Assembly: GCF_012516395.1 (NCBI RefSeq)
Contig: NZ_CP051206.1
Location: 992,001-1,056,000 of the forward strand
Source of the DNA: Dolichospermum flos-aquae CCAP 1403/13F
Lineage (GTDB): Bacteria > Cyanobacteriota > Cyanobacteriia > Cyanobacteriales > Nostocaceae
Direction of reading: 5' to 3'
DNA length: 64,000 bases
Under the pieces are notes generated by a model. That model made no database searches and was not told the DNA's origin. It saw only the letters and a program-made list of their open reading frames with translations. The number at the start of each line of letters is the position of its first letter. The first letter of the stretch is position 1. The translations under genes and the position numbers were made by a program. This document shows, piece after piece, positions 45,000 to 54,767 of the stretch.

Positions 45000-46238
45000 T
45001 TACCTATTCCCTTTTTTCTGCACAGATAACTTAGCTAAACGAACTGCTTCCTTAACTGCTTCATCTAAATTTTCTACAACTATCAGCGATTGATTAGAGG
45101 TTTGTAGTGGAACTAAATTTTCTCTAACATGATTAAATTCAGAACCTGCCAAACGGAGGACTAAATAGGGTAAATTTAATGGTTGCTGATTTTTATTTCC
45201 ATTGGAAGATGACATTTGAGATGTAATTTCAATTCTGTCCAAATGGAGGAATTTGGTAATAATTTCGGGGAGTTGGTCAACTTGAGGAATAGTCCCCAAA
45301 AAGTTGACTAAAATAACTTGACCATTCACATCACTGGCCAAACTTGTTAAACTGCTAATCAGGCGATCGCCAAAAGTTGTCAGTTTAGTATCACTCATAA
45401 AAGAATGGCGCAAATTGACACATTTACCAGGCTTACCATGAGCATTAACAACCTCATCCAAAGTTGTTAACACAGAACCTTTCCCATTACCTAATATACA
45501 AATCTTACCTGGCATTTCTATCCCATCCCAGCTACTCAACAAGCCGCTCCCTTTTTTATTACCATGAAGAAGACCAACCAGTTTCGTAGCCATTTCAGCT
45601 ATTTCAGGATGACGATTAATAGCTTGTTTATTCACCCTAACCTTACCATTGAGCGCCATCACTTGACCAGCAGAGTTCACACCCAGAGGATGAATCTCCA
45701 CCAAATCCAAATCCTTTTGCACAAATAACTGGTACAACTTCTCGACAATATCGCTCACAGTTTGCATCAACTCACCCTGCAAACCCATTTTCAAAGCCAG
45801 TCGTCTGGCATAAAATGGCGAAAATTCCTGTTCTACCACCACGTGCTGAATTTTTTCCCCTGCTGTCTCCCAGTCAATATTGGCTTCTGTGCAACCCAAT
45901 AAAACGGGACGACACAGCGCAGTATCTAAAACTACAGCTAGATAAAATTCCTCCTGGGCATCATACTTCGATTCTGCCAGTAAAACCTCCGGCAATTGTC
46001 CCCAAATTGGTAAATTAAATATATTCTGTGCAGCCGCGATCGCATCAATCGTAGTTTCTACAATCCTAACTCCACCAGCTTTTTCCCTTTCCCCTGCTTG
46101 TACCTGAGACTTTAGAACAACCGGATAACGAATCTTTAACCGTTTTAAATCTGTGGGATGGTCTATTCTTTGAGATGGTAAGACCGGAATCCCGATTTTA
46201 CCAAACCATTCTTTAACTTGATACTCCAATAAATCCAT
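45000..46238 (-). CDS. sucC: Succinyl-CoA ligase beta subunit-like protein
   Basis: The 412-residue protein has the ATP-grasp beginning MDLLEYQVKEWFGKIGIPVL and VVLKSQVQAGEREKAGGVRI (nucleotide-binding loop), and LDLVEIHPLGV (metal-binding region, normally EINP). The C-terminal domain is divergent: the usual GGGA loop is replaced by NLRHSF and NIFGGI by NFLGTI. Together with the missing His in the alpha subunit this suggests a divergent, perhaps non-canonical acyl-CoA ligase pair. Confidence 0.8.
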   Translation of the reverse strand: MDLLEYQVKEWFGKIGIPVLPSQRIDHPTDLKRLKIRYPVVLKSQVQAGEREKAGGVRIVETTIDAIAAAQNIFNLPIWGQLPEVLLAESKYDAQEEFYLAVVLDTALCRPVLLGCTEANIDWETAGEKIQHVVVEQEFSPFYARRLALKMGLQGELMQTVSDIVEKLYQLFVQKDLDLVEIHPLGVNSAGQVMALNGKVRVNKQAINRHPEIAEMATKLVGLLHGNKKGSGLLSSWDGIEMPGKICILGNGKGSVLTTLDEVVNAHGKPGKCVNLRHSFMSDTKLTTFGDRLISSLTSLASDVNGQVILVNFLGTIPQVDQLPEIITKFLHLDRIEITSQMSSSNGNKNQQPLNLPYLVLRLAGSEFNHVRENLVPLQTSNQSLIVVENLDEAVKEAVRLAKLSVQKKGNR

Positions 46239-46475
46239 TGAGACACACCTTGTATTGACAAGTCTAACGCGCTTTCTTAGATGCTATCTGATATTTTGCC
46301 CAATACCGAAAATTATAGAATTTGGTTTTGCTTAACTGAAAATTTATTTTGTCATTGGATTGTCTAATTTATAATCTAGCTGTATAAAAAAATAGAAGTC
46401 TAAATTATCACCCTTGACTGTATTCTTCGTGACAAATGTAACCTTCTGCTAGAAACTGATTCTATTGGATGTAAA

Positions 46476-46590
46476 ACTAGTAGTTTGTCAAGATAAAAAT
46501 GATGGACTGTAGTGTGAGCGTCTCGCTCACGCGGGCTTTTCGGCCCGCACTACCAAAAACCCGTCAAAATAAATTTGACGAACTACTAGT
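46476..46590. repeat. 115-bp MITE with ACTAGTAGTTTGTCAA ends
   Basis: The ends ACTAGTAGTTTGTCAA and TTGACGAACTACTAGT are complementary with one mismatch. Inside are two stacked hairpins, GTGAGCG-TCT-CGCTCAC and GCGGGC-TTTTC-GGCCCGC. The element lies in the 419-base spacer between sucC and the next gene; the rest of that spacer shows no feature. A 253-bp relative is at 54883-55135. Confidence 0.8.
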
Positions 46591-46657
46591 CTCTAATCCT
46601 AAATTCCCAGTCCCCTTGATAATCAAAACTATATAGAAAGAGTGGCAGTAACGCTTT

Positions 46658-48541
46658 ATGGAAGCAACAGTTCAACAACAATATCTACAAGTTTTAAGCG
46701 ATATCTTGCAGGAAAAATTAGTGGCTCAACTGCTTGATAGTCAGGATTTCCAGGTCAAATGCGCCATCAGAAATGATGAATTGATGATTTTAACTCAACA
46801 TCCTGCCGATGTGTTAGTTGACACACAGCGAGTTTTTGAGGTGTTAGAACAAGCACTGCAATGGCAATTCAACTACCAAACTCAACGGGTACAATTTTTC
46901 TTGAGAATTGCTGGAGAAAAGCGTCCCTATGCTCAATATTTCCTAGATTTTCAAATTCCCAGTATAGATTCAGAACAAGAAACTGAGGATGAATTTCCAA
47001 GTCCTACAGTAGACAGAGAAAGAGAAACAGTGAAAATAGAAAATGAGAGAGACAGTCTCTTTATTTCTGCTGATCTTCAAACACCATCATCTCCAATTAC
47101 AGAAACCGAAGACGAACCCATTACTGATTCATTTCTTCCCAGTTCCAAAGAATCTTTCTCAGATTATTTACTACCAGATTCACATTTATCTCTGGATGAA
47201 AACGAAGTCGAGAAAATTGAAGACATTGAAGAAAAGTTTCCTCCTTTTGCGAATATCGCAGACAAACCCAGAAAAAGACAATTATCACTATCACTTCCCC
47301 CCGTACCAATAATGATTGGTACGGCTGTAGTTATCGCCCTCCTTGCCAGTAGTGGTGCTTTCGTTCTCCATCGTGGTTGTGTAATTTTTGAATGTAAAGA
47401 ATTACAAACAGCACAGCAATTTAAAAGTGAGTATCAGCAGCAGATCAAACGGACAAAATCACAAAAAGACTTATTAACAATGCAACAACAACTAGATAAA
47501 GTAGTTGCAGATTTGCAAGAAATTCCTGAGTGGTCTCCCCGTTATCAAGACTCTCAGGTATTGGTTAATAGTTTTTCTGAACAGTCAACAAAAATCAACC
47601 AGGTGCTAAAAGCCTTACAAATAGGATCTTCAGCCCAGAAAAAAACTCAAACTCCTCCTCAGAGTTTAGATGAGTTACGCAATAGACAAAAGTTGTGGAG
47701 AGAGGCAATTACCTCATTAGAGATAATTAAGCCAAGTCATGAACTCTATGGATTAGTAACAGCTAATTTATCAAATTATCAAAATACTCTAAAAACTGTT
47801 AATGATCAGTTGCTTAAAGAGGAAACATGGGTACAAAAAATTGCCAATGCCAAAACTTTAGGAGAAAACGCTACTAAACGCCAAGTCACTGCTAAATCTG
47901 CATCCGAATGGCAAAAGGTAGAATCTGATTTCCAGACAGCAATTAATACCTTAAAGATTATCCCTATAGATAGTTTGGAAACTGAGAATGCCCGCAAGCT
48001 ATTAGCAGAATACCAACCAAAAATTATTGTAGCCCGCGATCGCGCTAAAAAAGAACAATTAGCAGCCACATCCTATCAACAAGCTATAAAAGCCGCTAAT
48101 CAAGCTCAAGCCTATAGTAATCAAAATCAATGGCAAGGAGCAGTCAAGTCCTGGGAACAGGCTGTACAAAGTGCTAAACAAGTGGATCAAGATACTTCCT
48201 ATTTCAATCAAGCTGAACCCCTGATTGAAACCTATACAGCATCTCTAAAACAGGCACAAGAACAATTCCAACTCTATGGTGATTTAACTCAAACTCGCGC
48301 TGAACTCAATAGCACTTGTACCAATACCATTAAGATTTGTACTTTTACTATCAAGAATCAGAAAATTAGTGTCCGCTTAACTCCTGAATATGACCGATTA
48401 TTTCAAGCCAATAATCCACAAATACAAAGTCATTTCCAAAGCTTGAAATATGCTCTCACAGCCATTAGTCAAAATGCTCAACTTCCTGTATTTATCTATA
48501 ATGCCCAAGGACAGGAAAGGTATATGCGGCAACCACAGTAG
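46658..48541 (+). CDS. Single-span membrane protein with long coiled-coil C-terminal region
   Basis: The 627-residue protein has an N-terminal soluble domain (about 1-105, LQVLSDILQEKLVAQLLDSQ), an acidic unordered stretch (about 110-205), one membrane helix (about 220-240, IMIGTAVVIALLASSGAFVL) and a long helical region (about 255-560) with many Gln/Lys/Glu and TPR-like patterns (QAIKAANQAQAYSNQNQWQG). The last part is small and beta-rich. It resembles uncharacterised cyanobacterial proteins; I cannot name a function. Confidence 0.65.
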   Translation: MEATVQQQYLQVLSDILQEKLVAQLLDSQDFQVKCAIRNDELMILTQHPADVLVDTQRVFEVLEQALQWQFNYQTQRVQFFLRIAGEKRPYAQYFLDFQIPSIDSEQETEDEFPSPTVDRERETVKIENERDSLFISADLQTPSSPITETEDEPITDSFLPSSKESFSDYLLPDSHLSLDENEVEKIEDIEEKFPPFANIADKPRKRQLSLSLPPVPIMIGTAVVIALLASSGAFVLHRGCVIFECKELQTAQQFKSEYQQQIKRTKSQKDLLTMQQQLDKVVADLQEIPEWSPRYQDSQVLVNSFSEQSTKINQVLKALQIGSSAQKKTQTPPQSLDELRNRQKLWREAITSLEIIKPSHELYGLVTANLSNYQNTLKTVNDQLLKEETWVQKIANAKTLGENATKRQVTAKSASEWQKVESDFQTAINTLKIIPIDSLETENARKLLAEYQPKIIVARDRAKKEQLAATSYQQAIKAANQAQAYSNQNQWQGAVKSWEQAVQSAKQVDQDTSYFNQAEPLIETYTASLKQAQEQFQLYGDLTQTRAELNSTCTNTIKICTFTIKNQKISVRLTPEYDRLFQANNPQIQSHFQSLKYALTAISQNAQLPVFIYNAQGQERYMRQPQ

Positions 48542-48597
48542 GGGACTGGGTAATTTTTACAAGAAAGACCTACGGTATACACACATCCTGACCCAGA

Positions 48598-48683
48598 GAT
48601 GTTATCATGAGATTGATAAGGAAGAACTATCTTGCAATAATAAAACGACAAGATCCCCGACTTCTTAAAGAAGTCGGGGATCT
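48598..48683. repeat. Dispersed 86-bp repeat with hairpin, copy 3
   Basis: The left half (GTTATCATGAGATTGATAAG, GAAGAACTATCTTGC) plus the hairpin AGATCCCCGACTTCTT ... AAGTCGGGGATCT at 48651-48683 form one unit, repeated at 55290-55376. The left half alone is at 15571-15606, and the hairpin alone at 4352 and 40254. The repeat is thus modular. Confidence 0.85.
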
Positions 48684-48710
48684 GATTGATTCAAAATCAT
48701 GGGTTTTACG

Positions 48711-49250
48711 TTAAGTTGACACCATTAAGCATTGCTAAACCCCTACCGGGAGAATCAAATAATTAAGCCGTGTTGAGTATAACTTTCCAATTGCATATAT
48801 GTCATATACGTGACTCTAAGTGTGTGTCACAAAAAGATTATTTATAACTTAAAGATCACGGTTGTGTTTATAAATAACACATCTTACCATCATATACATA
48901 TTTAACCTGTTTGGATAAGAATTTGTAAAGGTTTACCACTGCTCAACAGTGTCAAGTACCTCCCAGCCAGGGAATTAATTCCCTGTCTAATAGCTCAAGT
49001 CGGTTGAAACAGACTATTCTGTCGGTATTTATTCGAGAAATAGGATAATTTTTGATTTCGATGTCATCAGAGACTTGAGCCAGGGAATTAATTCCCTGTC
49101 TAATAGCTCAAGTCGGTTAAAACCGACTATTTTAGCGGTATTTATTCGAGAAATAGGATAATTTTTGATTTCGATGTCATCAGAGTACGTTTCAACGTAC
49201 TTTAGCTATTAGCCTGGAACTTCAGTTCCAGGGCGGGTATGAAAGCTTAG
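48711..49250. repeat. Nested MITE remnants with a 113-bp tandem duplication
   Basis: 48711-48781 is one end of the 334-bp MITE family (GTTGACACCATTAAGCATTG ... CCGTGTTGAGTATA). A second member starts near 48935 (GTTTACCACTGCTCAACAGTGTC). In it a unit beginning CCAGGGAATTAATTCCCTG is tandemly duplicated (starts 48967 and 49080, period 113). Copy differences such as GGTTGAAACAG against GGTTAAAACCG show some divergence. The segment ends before the giant gene's start. Confidence 0.8.
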
Positions 49251-49274
49251 TTACCAAGTGAAAAGGAAAAAAAT

Positions 49275-52200
49275 ATGTTTAGCAACTCTTTTCTCCGTCA
49301 AACCGCGACAACTATTGTTTTTATTGATGCCTCCGTTTTCGACTATCAGACCCTACAAACAGGAATTGTAGAGGGTGTAGAAGCGGTGATTCTTTCCCCA
49401 AATCAAAACGGAATTGAGGAAATTACGGACTTTTTACAACAACATCCCCAAATAACCACCATTCACATCGTTTCCCACGGTTCTCCAGGATGTTTGTATT
49501 TAGGCAATGGTCAACTGAATTTAGATAATATCAGTAAATATGCTGATTTATTGCCGCGTTGGCAAAGCGAGAACATTTTACTCTATGGCTGTAATGTCGC
49601 TGCGGGGGATGCTGGGGAAGAATTTATTCGCAAGTTACATGAGATTACCAACGCAACCATTAGCGCGTCAGCCACAAAAACGGGAAATGCAGCTTTAGGG
49701 GGAAATTGGGAGTTAGAGGTTAATATTCCCGTTACAGATGTAGAGACGTTCCATGGAACGTCTCTACATTATTTGTCGGATATTGTTTTTCGTGCAGACA
49801 CCCTCAACACCTATCAGGGAGTATTTGCACTTACGTTAGTGGGAGAATGGGACTTTTTAAGCTATGCCTTGGCTGTGACAGTGGTGGGTAACTATGCCTA
49901 CGCAGTAGGGGATACGTTGGATATTATTGATATTAGCAACCCTGCCCAACCTATTGTTAAGGGAAGTTACAACAAGCTTGATAGTATTTTTTCTTCTTGG
50001 TTATCTTATGGTGCTAAAGCTGTGCAAGTAGTAGGTAACTACGCTTATGTAGCTGATTTTTCTTCAGGACTGCAAATAATCGACATCAGCAACCCCACAA
50101 ACCCAACCCTCAAGAGCAATTATAATACTTCGGGCGCGTCTAGAGGTGTGCAAGTAGTAGGAAACTACGCTTATTTAGCTGATGATAGTCAACTCTTAAT
50201 AATAGACATCAGCAACCCCACAAACCCAACCCTCAAGGGCTATTATAATACTTCAGGCGGGGCTAAAGATGTGCAAATAGCAGGTAACTATGCCTATCTG
50301 GCTACTGGTAATTCAGGATTGCAAATCATCGACATCAGCAATCCGACAACCCCCACCTTCAAGGGCAATTATGATACTTCGGGCGAGGCTTTAGGTGTGC
50401 AAATAGTGGGCAACTACGCTTATGTAGCAGATGGTAATTCAGGACTGCAAATCATCGACATCAGCAACCCGACAACCCCCACCTTCAAGGGCAATTATAA
50501 TACTTCGGGCGAGGCTTTAGGTGTGCAAATAGTGGGCAACTACGCTTATGTAGCAGATGGTAATTCAGGACTGCAAATCATCGACATCAGCAATCCAACA
50601 ATCCCCATCCTCAAGGGCAATTATGATACTTCTCACTATGCTAGAGATGTGCAAGTAGTAGGTAACTACGCTTATGTAGCGGATGGTGATTCAGGACTGC
50701 AAATCATCGACATCAGCAATCCAACAATCCCCACCCTCAACGACAATTATAATATTTCTAACTATGCTGAGGGAGTGCAAGTAGTGGGTAACTACGCTTA
50801 TGTAGCTGATGAAAGGTCAGGACTGCAAATCATCGACATTAGCAACCCGAAAACCCCCACCCTCAAGAGCAATTATGATACTTCTGGTGAGGCTAGAGGC
50901 GTGCAAATAGTAGGTAACTACGCTTATGTTGCTGATGGTTATTCAGGACTGCAAATAATCGACATAAGTAACCCGACAACCCCCACCTTCAAGGGGAATT
51001 ATGATACTTCCGGCTTTGCTATAAGTGTGCAAGTAGTAGGTAACCACGCCTATGTAGGTGATTGGACTTCAGGACTGCAAATAATCGACATAAGTAACCC
51101 GACAGCCCCTACCTTCAAGGGCAATTATAATACTTCTGGCTTGGCTAAAGGCGTGCAAGTAGTAGGAAACTACGCTTATGTAGCTGATTTGTCTTCAGGA
51201 CTGCAAATCATAGACATCACCAACCCAACAACCCCAACTCTCAAGGGTAATTATAATACTTCTGGCACTGCTTTTGATGTGCAAGTAGTAGATAACTACG
51301 TCTATGTAGCTGATGCTGATTCAGGACTGCAAATAATCGACATCAGCAACCCGACAGCCCCCACCTTCAAGGGGAATTATGATACTTCGGGCGAGGCTAG
51401 AGGTGTACAAGTAGTAGGCAACTATGCTTATGTTGCTGATTATTATGGACTGCGAATAATCGACATCAGTAACCCTTTAACTCCAACTCTCAAGGGGAAT
51501 TATGATACTTCTGACCAGCCTGTGGGTGTGCAGGTAGTAGGTAATTACGCTTATGTAGCTGATCGTGAAGGTGGGTTAAAGATTATTGATGTAAGTGACT
51601 CGACTATACCAAACCAAGCACCCACCAACTTATTATTTAATGTCGCTTTCACCACAGCTACTAACATTCCTGGGGTGACTAATCCCCATTTCGTAAAGGT
51701 AGGAGACTTTAACAGCGACGGAAAACTGGACTTGGCAATAGCAAGCTATGTCAACAACAATGTTTCAGTTCTTTTGGGAACAGGCACAGGCAGCTTTGGT
51801 ACTGCCACTACTTTTGCTGTGGGGGTTAATCCTGGTTTCATCGCAACGGGGGACTTCAACGGTGATGGAAAACTGGACTTAGCAGTAACAAACTTAAATC
51901 AGTTTAGTTCTGCCAATAGTAACATCTCAGTCTTGCTGGGAACAGGCACAGGCGGCTTCGGTACTGCCACTAACGTTGCTGTGGGGGCTAATCCCCTAGG
52001 AGTTACAGTAGGAGACTTTAACGGCGACGGAAAACTGGACTTGGCAGTGGCGAACGTTAACAGTGCAAATGTCTCAGTCTTGTTGGGAACAGGCACGGGC
52101 AGCTTCGGTACTGCCACTAACTTTGGTGTGGGAGTTAATCCCCTAGGAGTTACAGTAGCCGACTTTAACGGCGACGGAAAACTGGATTTAGCAGTGACGA

Positions 52201-54767
52201 ACGCAAATCCGGGCTTTAATAACGTCTCAATTTTATTAGGAACAGGCACAGGCAGCTTCGGTACTGCCACTAACTTTGCTGTAGGGGCTAGTCCCTATAG
52301 CATTGCTGTAGGAGATTTTAACGAAGACGGAAAACTGGACTTGGTAACGACTAACTATTACGACAACAACATCTCAATTCTATTAGGAACAGGCACAGGC
52401 AGCTTCGGTACTGCCACCAATTTTGCTCTGGGAGTTAATCCCGGAGGGGTTACAGTAGCAGACTTTAACGGCGACGGAAAACTGGACTTGGCAGTGTCTG
52501 GCAGCAATAACATCTCACTGCTGTTGGGAACAGGTACAGGCAGCTTCAGTAGTCCCACTGCATTGACTGTGGGGGCTAATTCCACTAATGCAACTGGAGG
52601 AGACTTCAACGGCGACGGAAAACTGGACTTGGTAACTGCAAATGAAAATAATCTCTCAGTCCTGCTGAATCTTACCAGTCCTACCAACATAAATGAAAAT
52701 GTAGCAGCTAACACAGTCCTTGGCTCTTTCATCACTATTGACCCGGATACAGGTAATACCTTCACCTACAGTCTAGTTACTGGTACAGGTTCAACCGATA
52801 ACGCATCATTTACCATAGTTGGTAATCAACTCAAAACCAATGCAGTTTTCGACTTTGAAACCAAAAATAGTTATAGCATTAGAGTCAAAACCACAGACCA
52901 AGGGGGGTTAAGTTATGAAAAACAATTAGCTATTAATATTAGCAATTTACCTGAATATATTGCGATTGAATCAGTAGGTAATACTAAACTAGTCAAAGAC
53001 GAATCCAACAACTACTTTACCCAAATTGGAACAAATACCCCAGTCGCTATCAAAAATGGTGGACAACAAATCTCCCAAGATATCTACGGTTCAGGATGGC
53101 AAACTATAGCCACAGAAACCGTTAATGGCGATAATCAAGTTCTGTGGAAAAATACTGATGGAAACTTCCTGCATATCTGGCATTTAGATAGTAACTGGAA
53201 TTGGGTTTCTTCTGAAGGACAATACGCACTAAGTTCTGCTGATGCTTTAACTCAAGAAACTAATTTTGGCATAGATGCAAATGGTGATGGTATTATTGGC
53301 TATGCAATTATAGAATCAGCAGGTAATATCACCTTTCTGAAAGATGCAGCCAATAAATACTTTACCCAAATCGGAATAAATACCCCAATTGCTATTAAAA
53401 ATGGTGGACAACAAATCTCCCAAAATATCTATCCAGGATGGCAAACTCTAGCCGCAGAAACTGTCAGTGTAGTTAATCTAGTAGCAGAAACCGTCAGTGG
53501 AGTCAATCAAGTTCTTTGGAAAAATGTGGCTGGAAACTTCCTGCATATCTGGCATTTAGATAGTAACTGGAATTGGGTTTCTTCTGAAGGACAATTCGCA
53601 TTAAATTCTGCTGATGCTTTAACCCAAGAAACTAAATTTGGCATAGATGCAAATGGTGATGGTGTTATTGGCAGTGGTTACACCGCAATTGAATCAGCAG
53701 GTAATACCAAATTTGTTAAAGATGCCACCAACAAATACTTTACCCAAATCGGCACAAATACCCCAATTGCTATCAAAAATGGTGGACAACAAATCTTCCA
53801 AGATATCTACACAGGATGGCAAACTTTAGCCGCAGAAACCGTCAATGGAGATAATCAAGTTCTTTGGAAAAACATTTCTGGAAACTTCTTACATATCTGG
53901 CATTTAGATAGTAACTGGAATTTGCTTTCTGGTGAAGGACAATACGCACTAAGTTCGGCTGATTCTTTAACTCAAGAAACTAAATTTGGTATAGATGCTA
54001 ATGGTGATGGCAAAATTGGCTATGCCATTATAGAAGCAAGCGGTAATACCACCTTTCTCAAAGATGCCACCAACAAATACTTTACCCAAATTGGAACAGC
54101 TAACCCAACCGCTATCAAAAATGGTGGACAACCAATCTACCAAGATATCTACTCAGGATGGCAAACTATAGCCGCAGAAAACGTTAATGGCGATAATCAA
54201 GTTCTTTGGAAAAATACTGATGGAAACTTCCTGCATATCTGGCATTTAGATAGTAACTGGAATTGGGTTTCTTCCGAAGGACAATACGCATTAAATTCTG
54301 CTGATGGTTTGGCTAAAGAAACTGTTTTTGGTATAGATGCTAATAGTGATGGTAAAATCGGTAATCCTTCTAGTCTGACTCTGACAGGAACTAGTGGTAA
54401 CGATATCCTCATCGGTGGCGCAAATAGTGATACCTTCAATGGTGGTTTAGGTAACGATATCCTGTATTTAGGTTTAAATGATAATGCTGTGGATAATGTT
54501 AACTATGCTTCTGGTGATGGTACAGACACAGTTTATCAGTTTGTGCGCGGTGTCGGTGGCGGTGGCGATAAACTGAATTTTACAGGTATTGCCAATCTTG
54601 ATGTGGTTACATTGGGTGCAAATACAGAAGTCCGAATTGGTGATGGTATTGCTGCTAATACTGGTTTTGGCACAGGACAGTTATTGATTACTTTATCAAG
54701 TACAAATGGTTTCACTAACGCTGATGTGAATGTTAATTTGTTTGGTAGTAACTTCCTATTTAACTAG
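49275..54767 (+). CDS. Giant repeat surface/secreted protein: DUF4347, LVIVD, FG-GAP, W-rich, RTX
   Basis: The 1830-residue protein has an N-terminal DUF4347 domain (about 14-170, IHIVSHGSPGCLYLGNGQLN) and about fourteen 42-residue LVIVD-type propeller repeats (about 190-775, VQVVGNYAYVAD ... GLQIIDISNP). Next are about seven FG-GAP/VCBS repeats (about 790-1130, GDFNGDGKLDLAVAN, putative calcium sites), a cadherin-like domain (about 1132-1228) and four W-rich Synechocystis-type C-terminal domains (about 1228-1698, FLHIWHLDSNWNWVSSEGQ, each ending FGIDANGDG). An RTX nonapeptide region (GTSGNDILIGGANSDTFNGG) precedes the C-terminus. There is no signal peptide, so type I secretion is likely. A palindromic repeat was inserted at 49740-49767. 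Confidence 0.88.
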   Translation: MFSNSFLRQTATTIVFIDASVFDYQTLQTGIVEGVEAVILSPNQNGIEEITDFLQQHPQITTIHIVSHGSPGCLYLGNGQLNLDNISKYADLLPRWQSENILLYGCNVAAGDAGEEFIRKLHEITNATISASATKTGNAALGGNWELEVNIPVTDVETFHGTSLHYLSDIVFRADTLNTYQGVFALTLVGEWDFLSYALAVTVVGNYAYAVGDTLDIIDISNPAQPIVKGSYNKLDSIFSSWLSYGAKAVQVVGNYAYVADFSSGLQIIDISNPTNPTLKSNYNTSGASRGVQVVGNYAYLADDSQLLIIDISNPTNPTLKGYYNTSGGAKDVQIAGNYAYLATGNSGLQIIDISNPTTPTFKGNYDTSGEALGVQIVGNYAYVADGNSGLQIIDISNPTTPTFKGNYNTSGEALGVQIVGNYAYVADGNSGLQIIDISNPTIPILKGNYDTSHYARDVQVVGNYAYVADGDSGLQIIDISNPTIPTLNDNYNISNYAEGVQVVGNYAYVADERSGLQIIDISNPKTPTLKSNYDTSGEARGVQIVGNYAYVADGYSGLQIIDISNPTTPTFKGNYDTSGFAISVQVVGNHAYVGDWTSGLQIIDISNPTAPTFKGNYNTSGLAKGVQVVGNYAYVADLSSGLQIIDITNPTTPTLKGNYNTSGTAFDVQVVDNYVYVADADSGLQIIDISNPTAPTFKGNYDTSGEARGVQVVGNYAYVADYYGLRIIDISNPLTPTLKGNYDTSDQPVGVQVVGNYAYVADREGGLKIIDVSDSTIPNQAPTNLLFNVAFTTATNIPGVTNPHFVKVGDFNSDGKLDLAIASYVNNNVSVLLGTGTGSFGTATTFAVGVNPGFIATGDFNGDGKLDLAVTNLNQFSSANSNISVLLGTGTGGFGTATNVAVGANPLGVTVGDFNGDGKLDLAVANVNSANVSVLLGTGTGSFGTATNFGVGVNPLGVTVADFNGDGKLDLAVTNANPGFNNVSILLGTGTGSFGTATNFAVGASPYSIAVGDFNEDGKLDLVTTNYYDNNISILLGTGTGSFGTATNFALGVNPGGVTVADFNGDGKLDLAVSGSNNISLLLGTGTGSFSSPTALTVGANSTNATGGDFNGDGKLDLVTANENNLSVLLNLTSPTNINENVAANTVLGSFITIDPDTGNTFTYSLVTGTGSTDNASFTIVGNQLKTNAVFDFETKNSYSIRVKTTDQGGLSYEKQLAINISNLPEYIAIESVGNTKLVKDESNNYFTQIGTNTPVAIKNGGQQISQDIYGSGWQTIATETVNGDNQVLWKNTDGNFLHIWHLDSNWNWVSSEGQYALSSADALTQETNFGIDANGDGIIGYAIIESAGNITFLKDAANKYFTQIGINTPIAIKNGGQQISQNIYPGWQTLAAETVSVVNLVAETVSGVNQVLWKNVAGNFLHIWHLDSNWNWVSSEGQFALNSADALTQETKFGIDANGDGVIGSGYTAIESAGNTKFVKDATNKYFTQIGTNTPIAIKNGGQQIFQDIYTGWQTLAAETVNGDNQVLWKNISGNFLHIWHLDSNWNLLSGEGQYALSSADSLTQETKFGIDANGDGKIGYAIIEASGNTTFLKDATNKYFTQIGTANPTAIKNGGQPIYQDIYSGWQTIAAENVNGDNQVLWKNTDGNFLHIWHLDSNWNWVSSEGQYALNSADGLAKETVFGIDANSDGKIGNPSSLTLTGTSGNDILIGGANSDTFNGGLGNDILYLGLNDNAVDNVNYASGDGTDTVYQFVRGVGGGGDKLNFTGIANLDVVTLGANTEVRIGDGIAANTGFGTGQLLITLSSTNGFTNADVNVNLFGSNFLFN
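49740..49767. repeat. Perfect 28-base palindrome inserted in frame in coding sequence
   Basis: The sequence GTAGAGACGTTCCA followed by its exact complement TGGAACGTCTCTAC lies inside the giant protein gene just after the DUF4347 domain and encodes VETFHGTSLH. The same palindrome (imperfect) stands after crtR at 29815-29838. Confidence 0.85.

Noticed and set aside
48967-49192. Possible CRISPR-like repeat array
   Set aside because: There are only two 113-base direct copies without unique spacers; it is a tandem duplication inside a MITE. No CRISPR array or cas gene was seen in the window.
49845-51600. Dense repeats that could suggest a satellite or CRISPR
   Set aside because: The period is 126 bases, in frame, and encodes LVIVD propeller repeats of one protein.
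51899-52765. Minus-strand ORFs opposite the FG-GAP repeats
   Set aside because: They are mirror images of GC-skewed repeats (KLPVPVPN-type periodic translation) and have no independent start signals.
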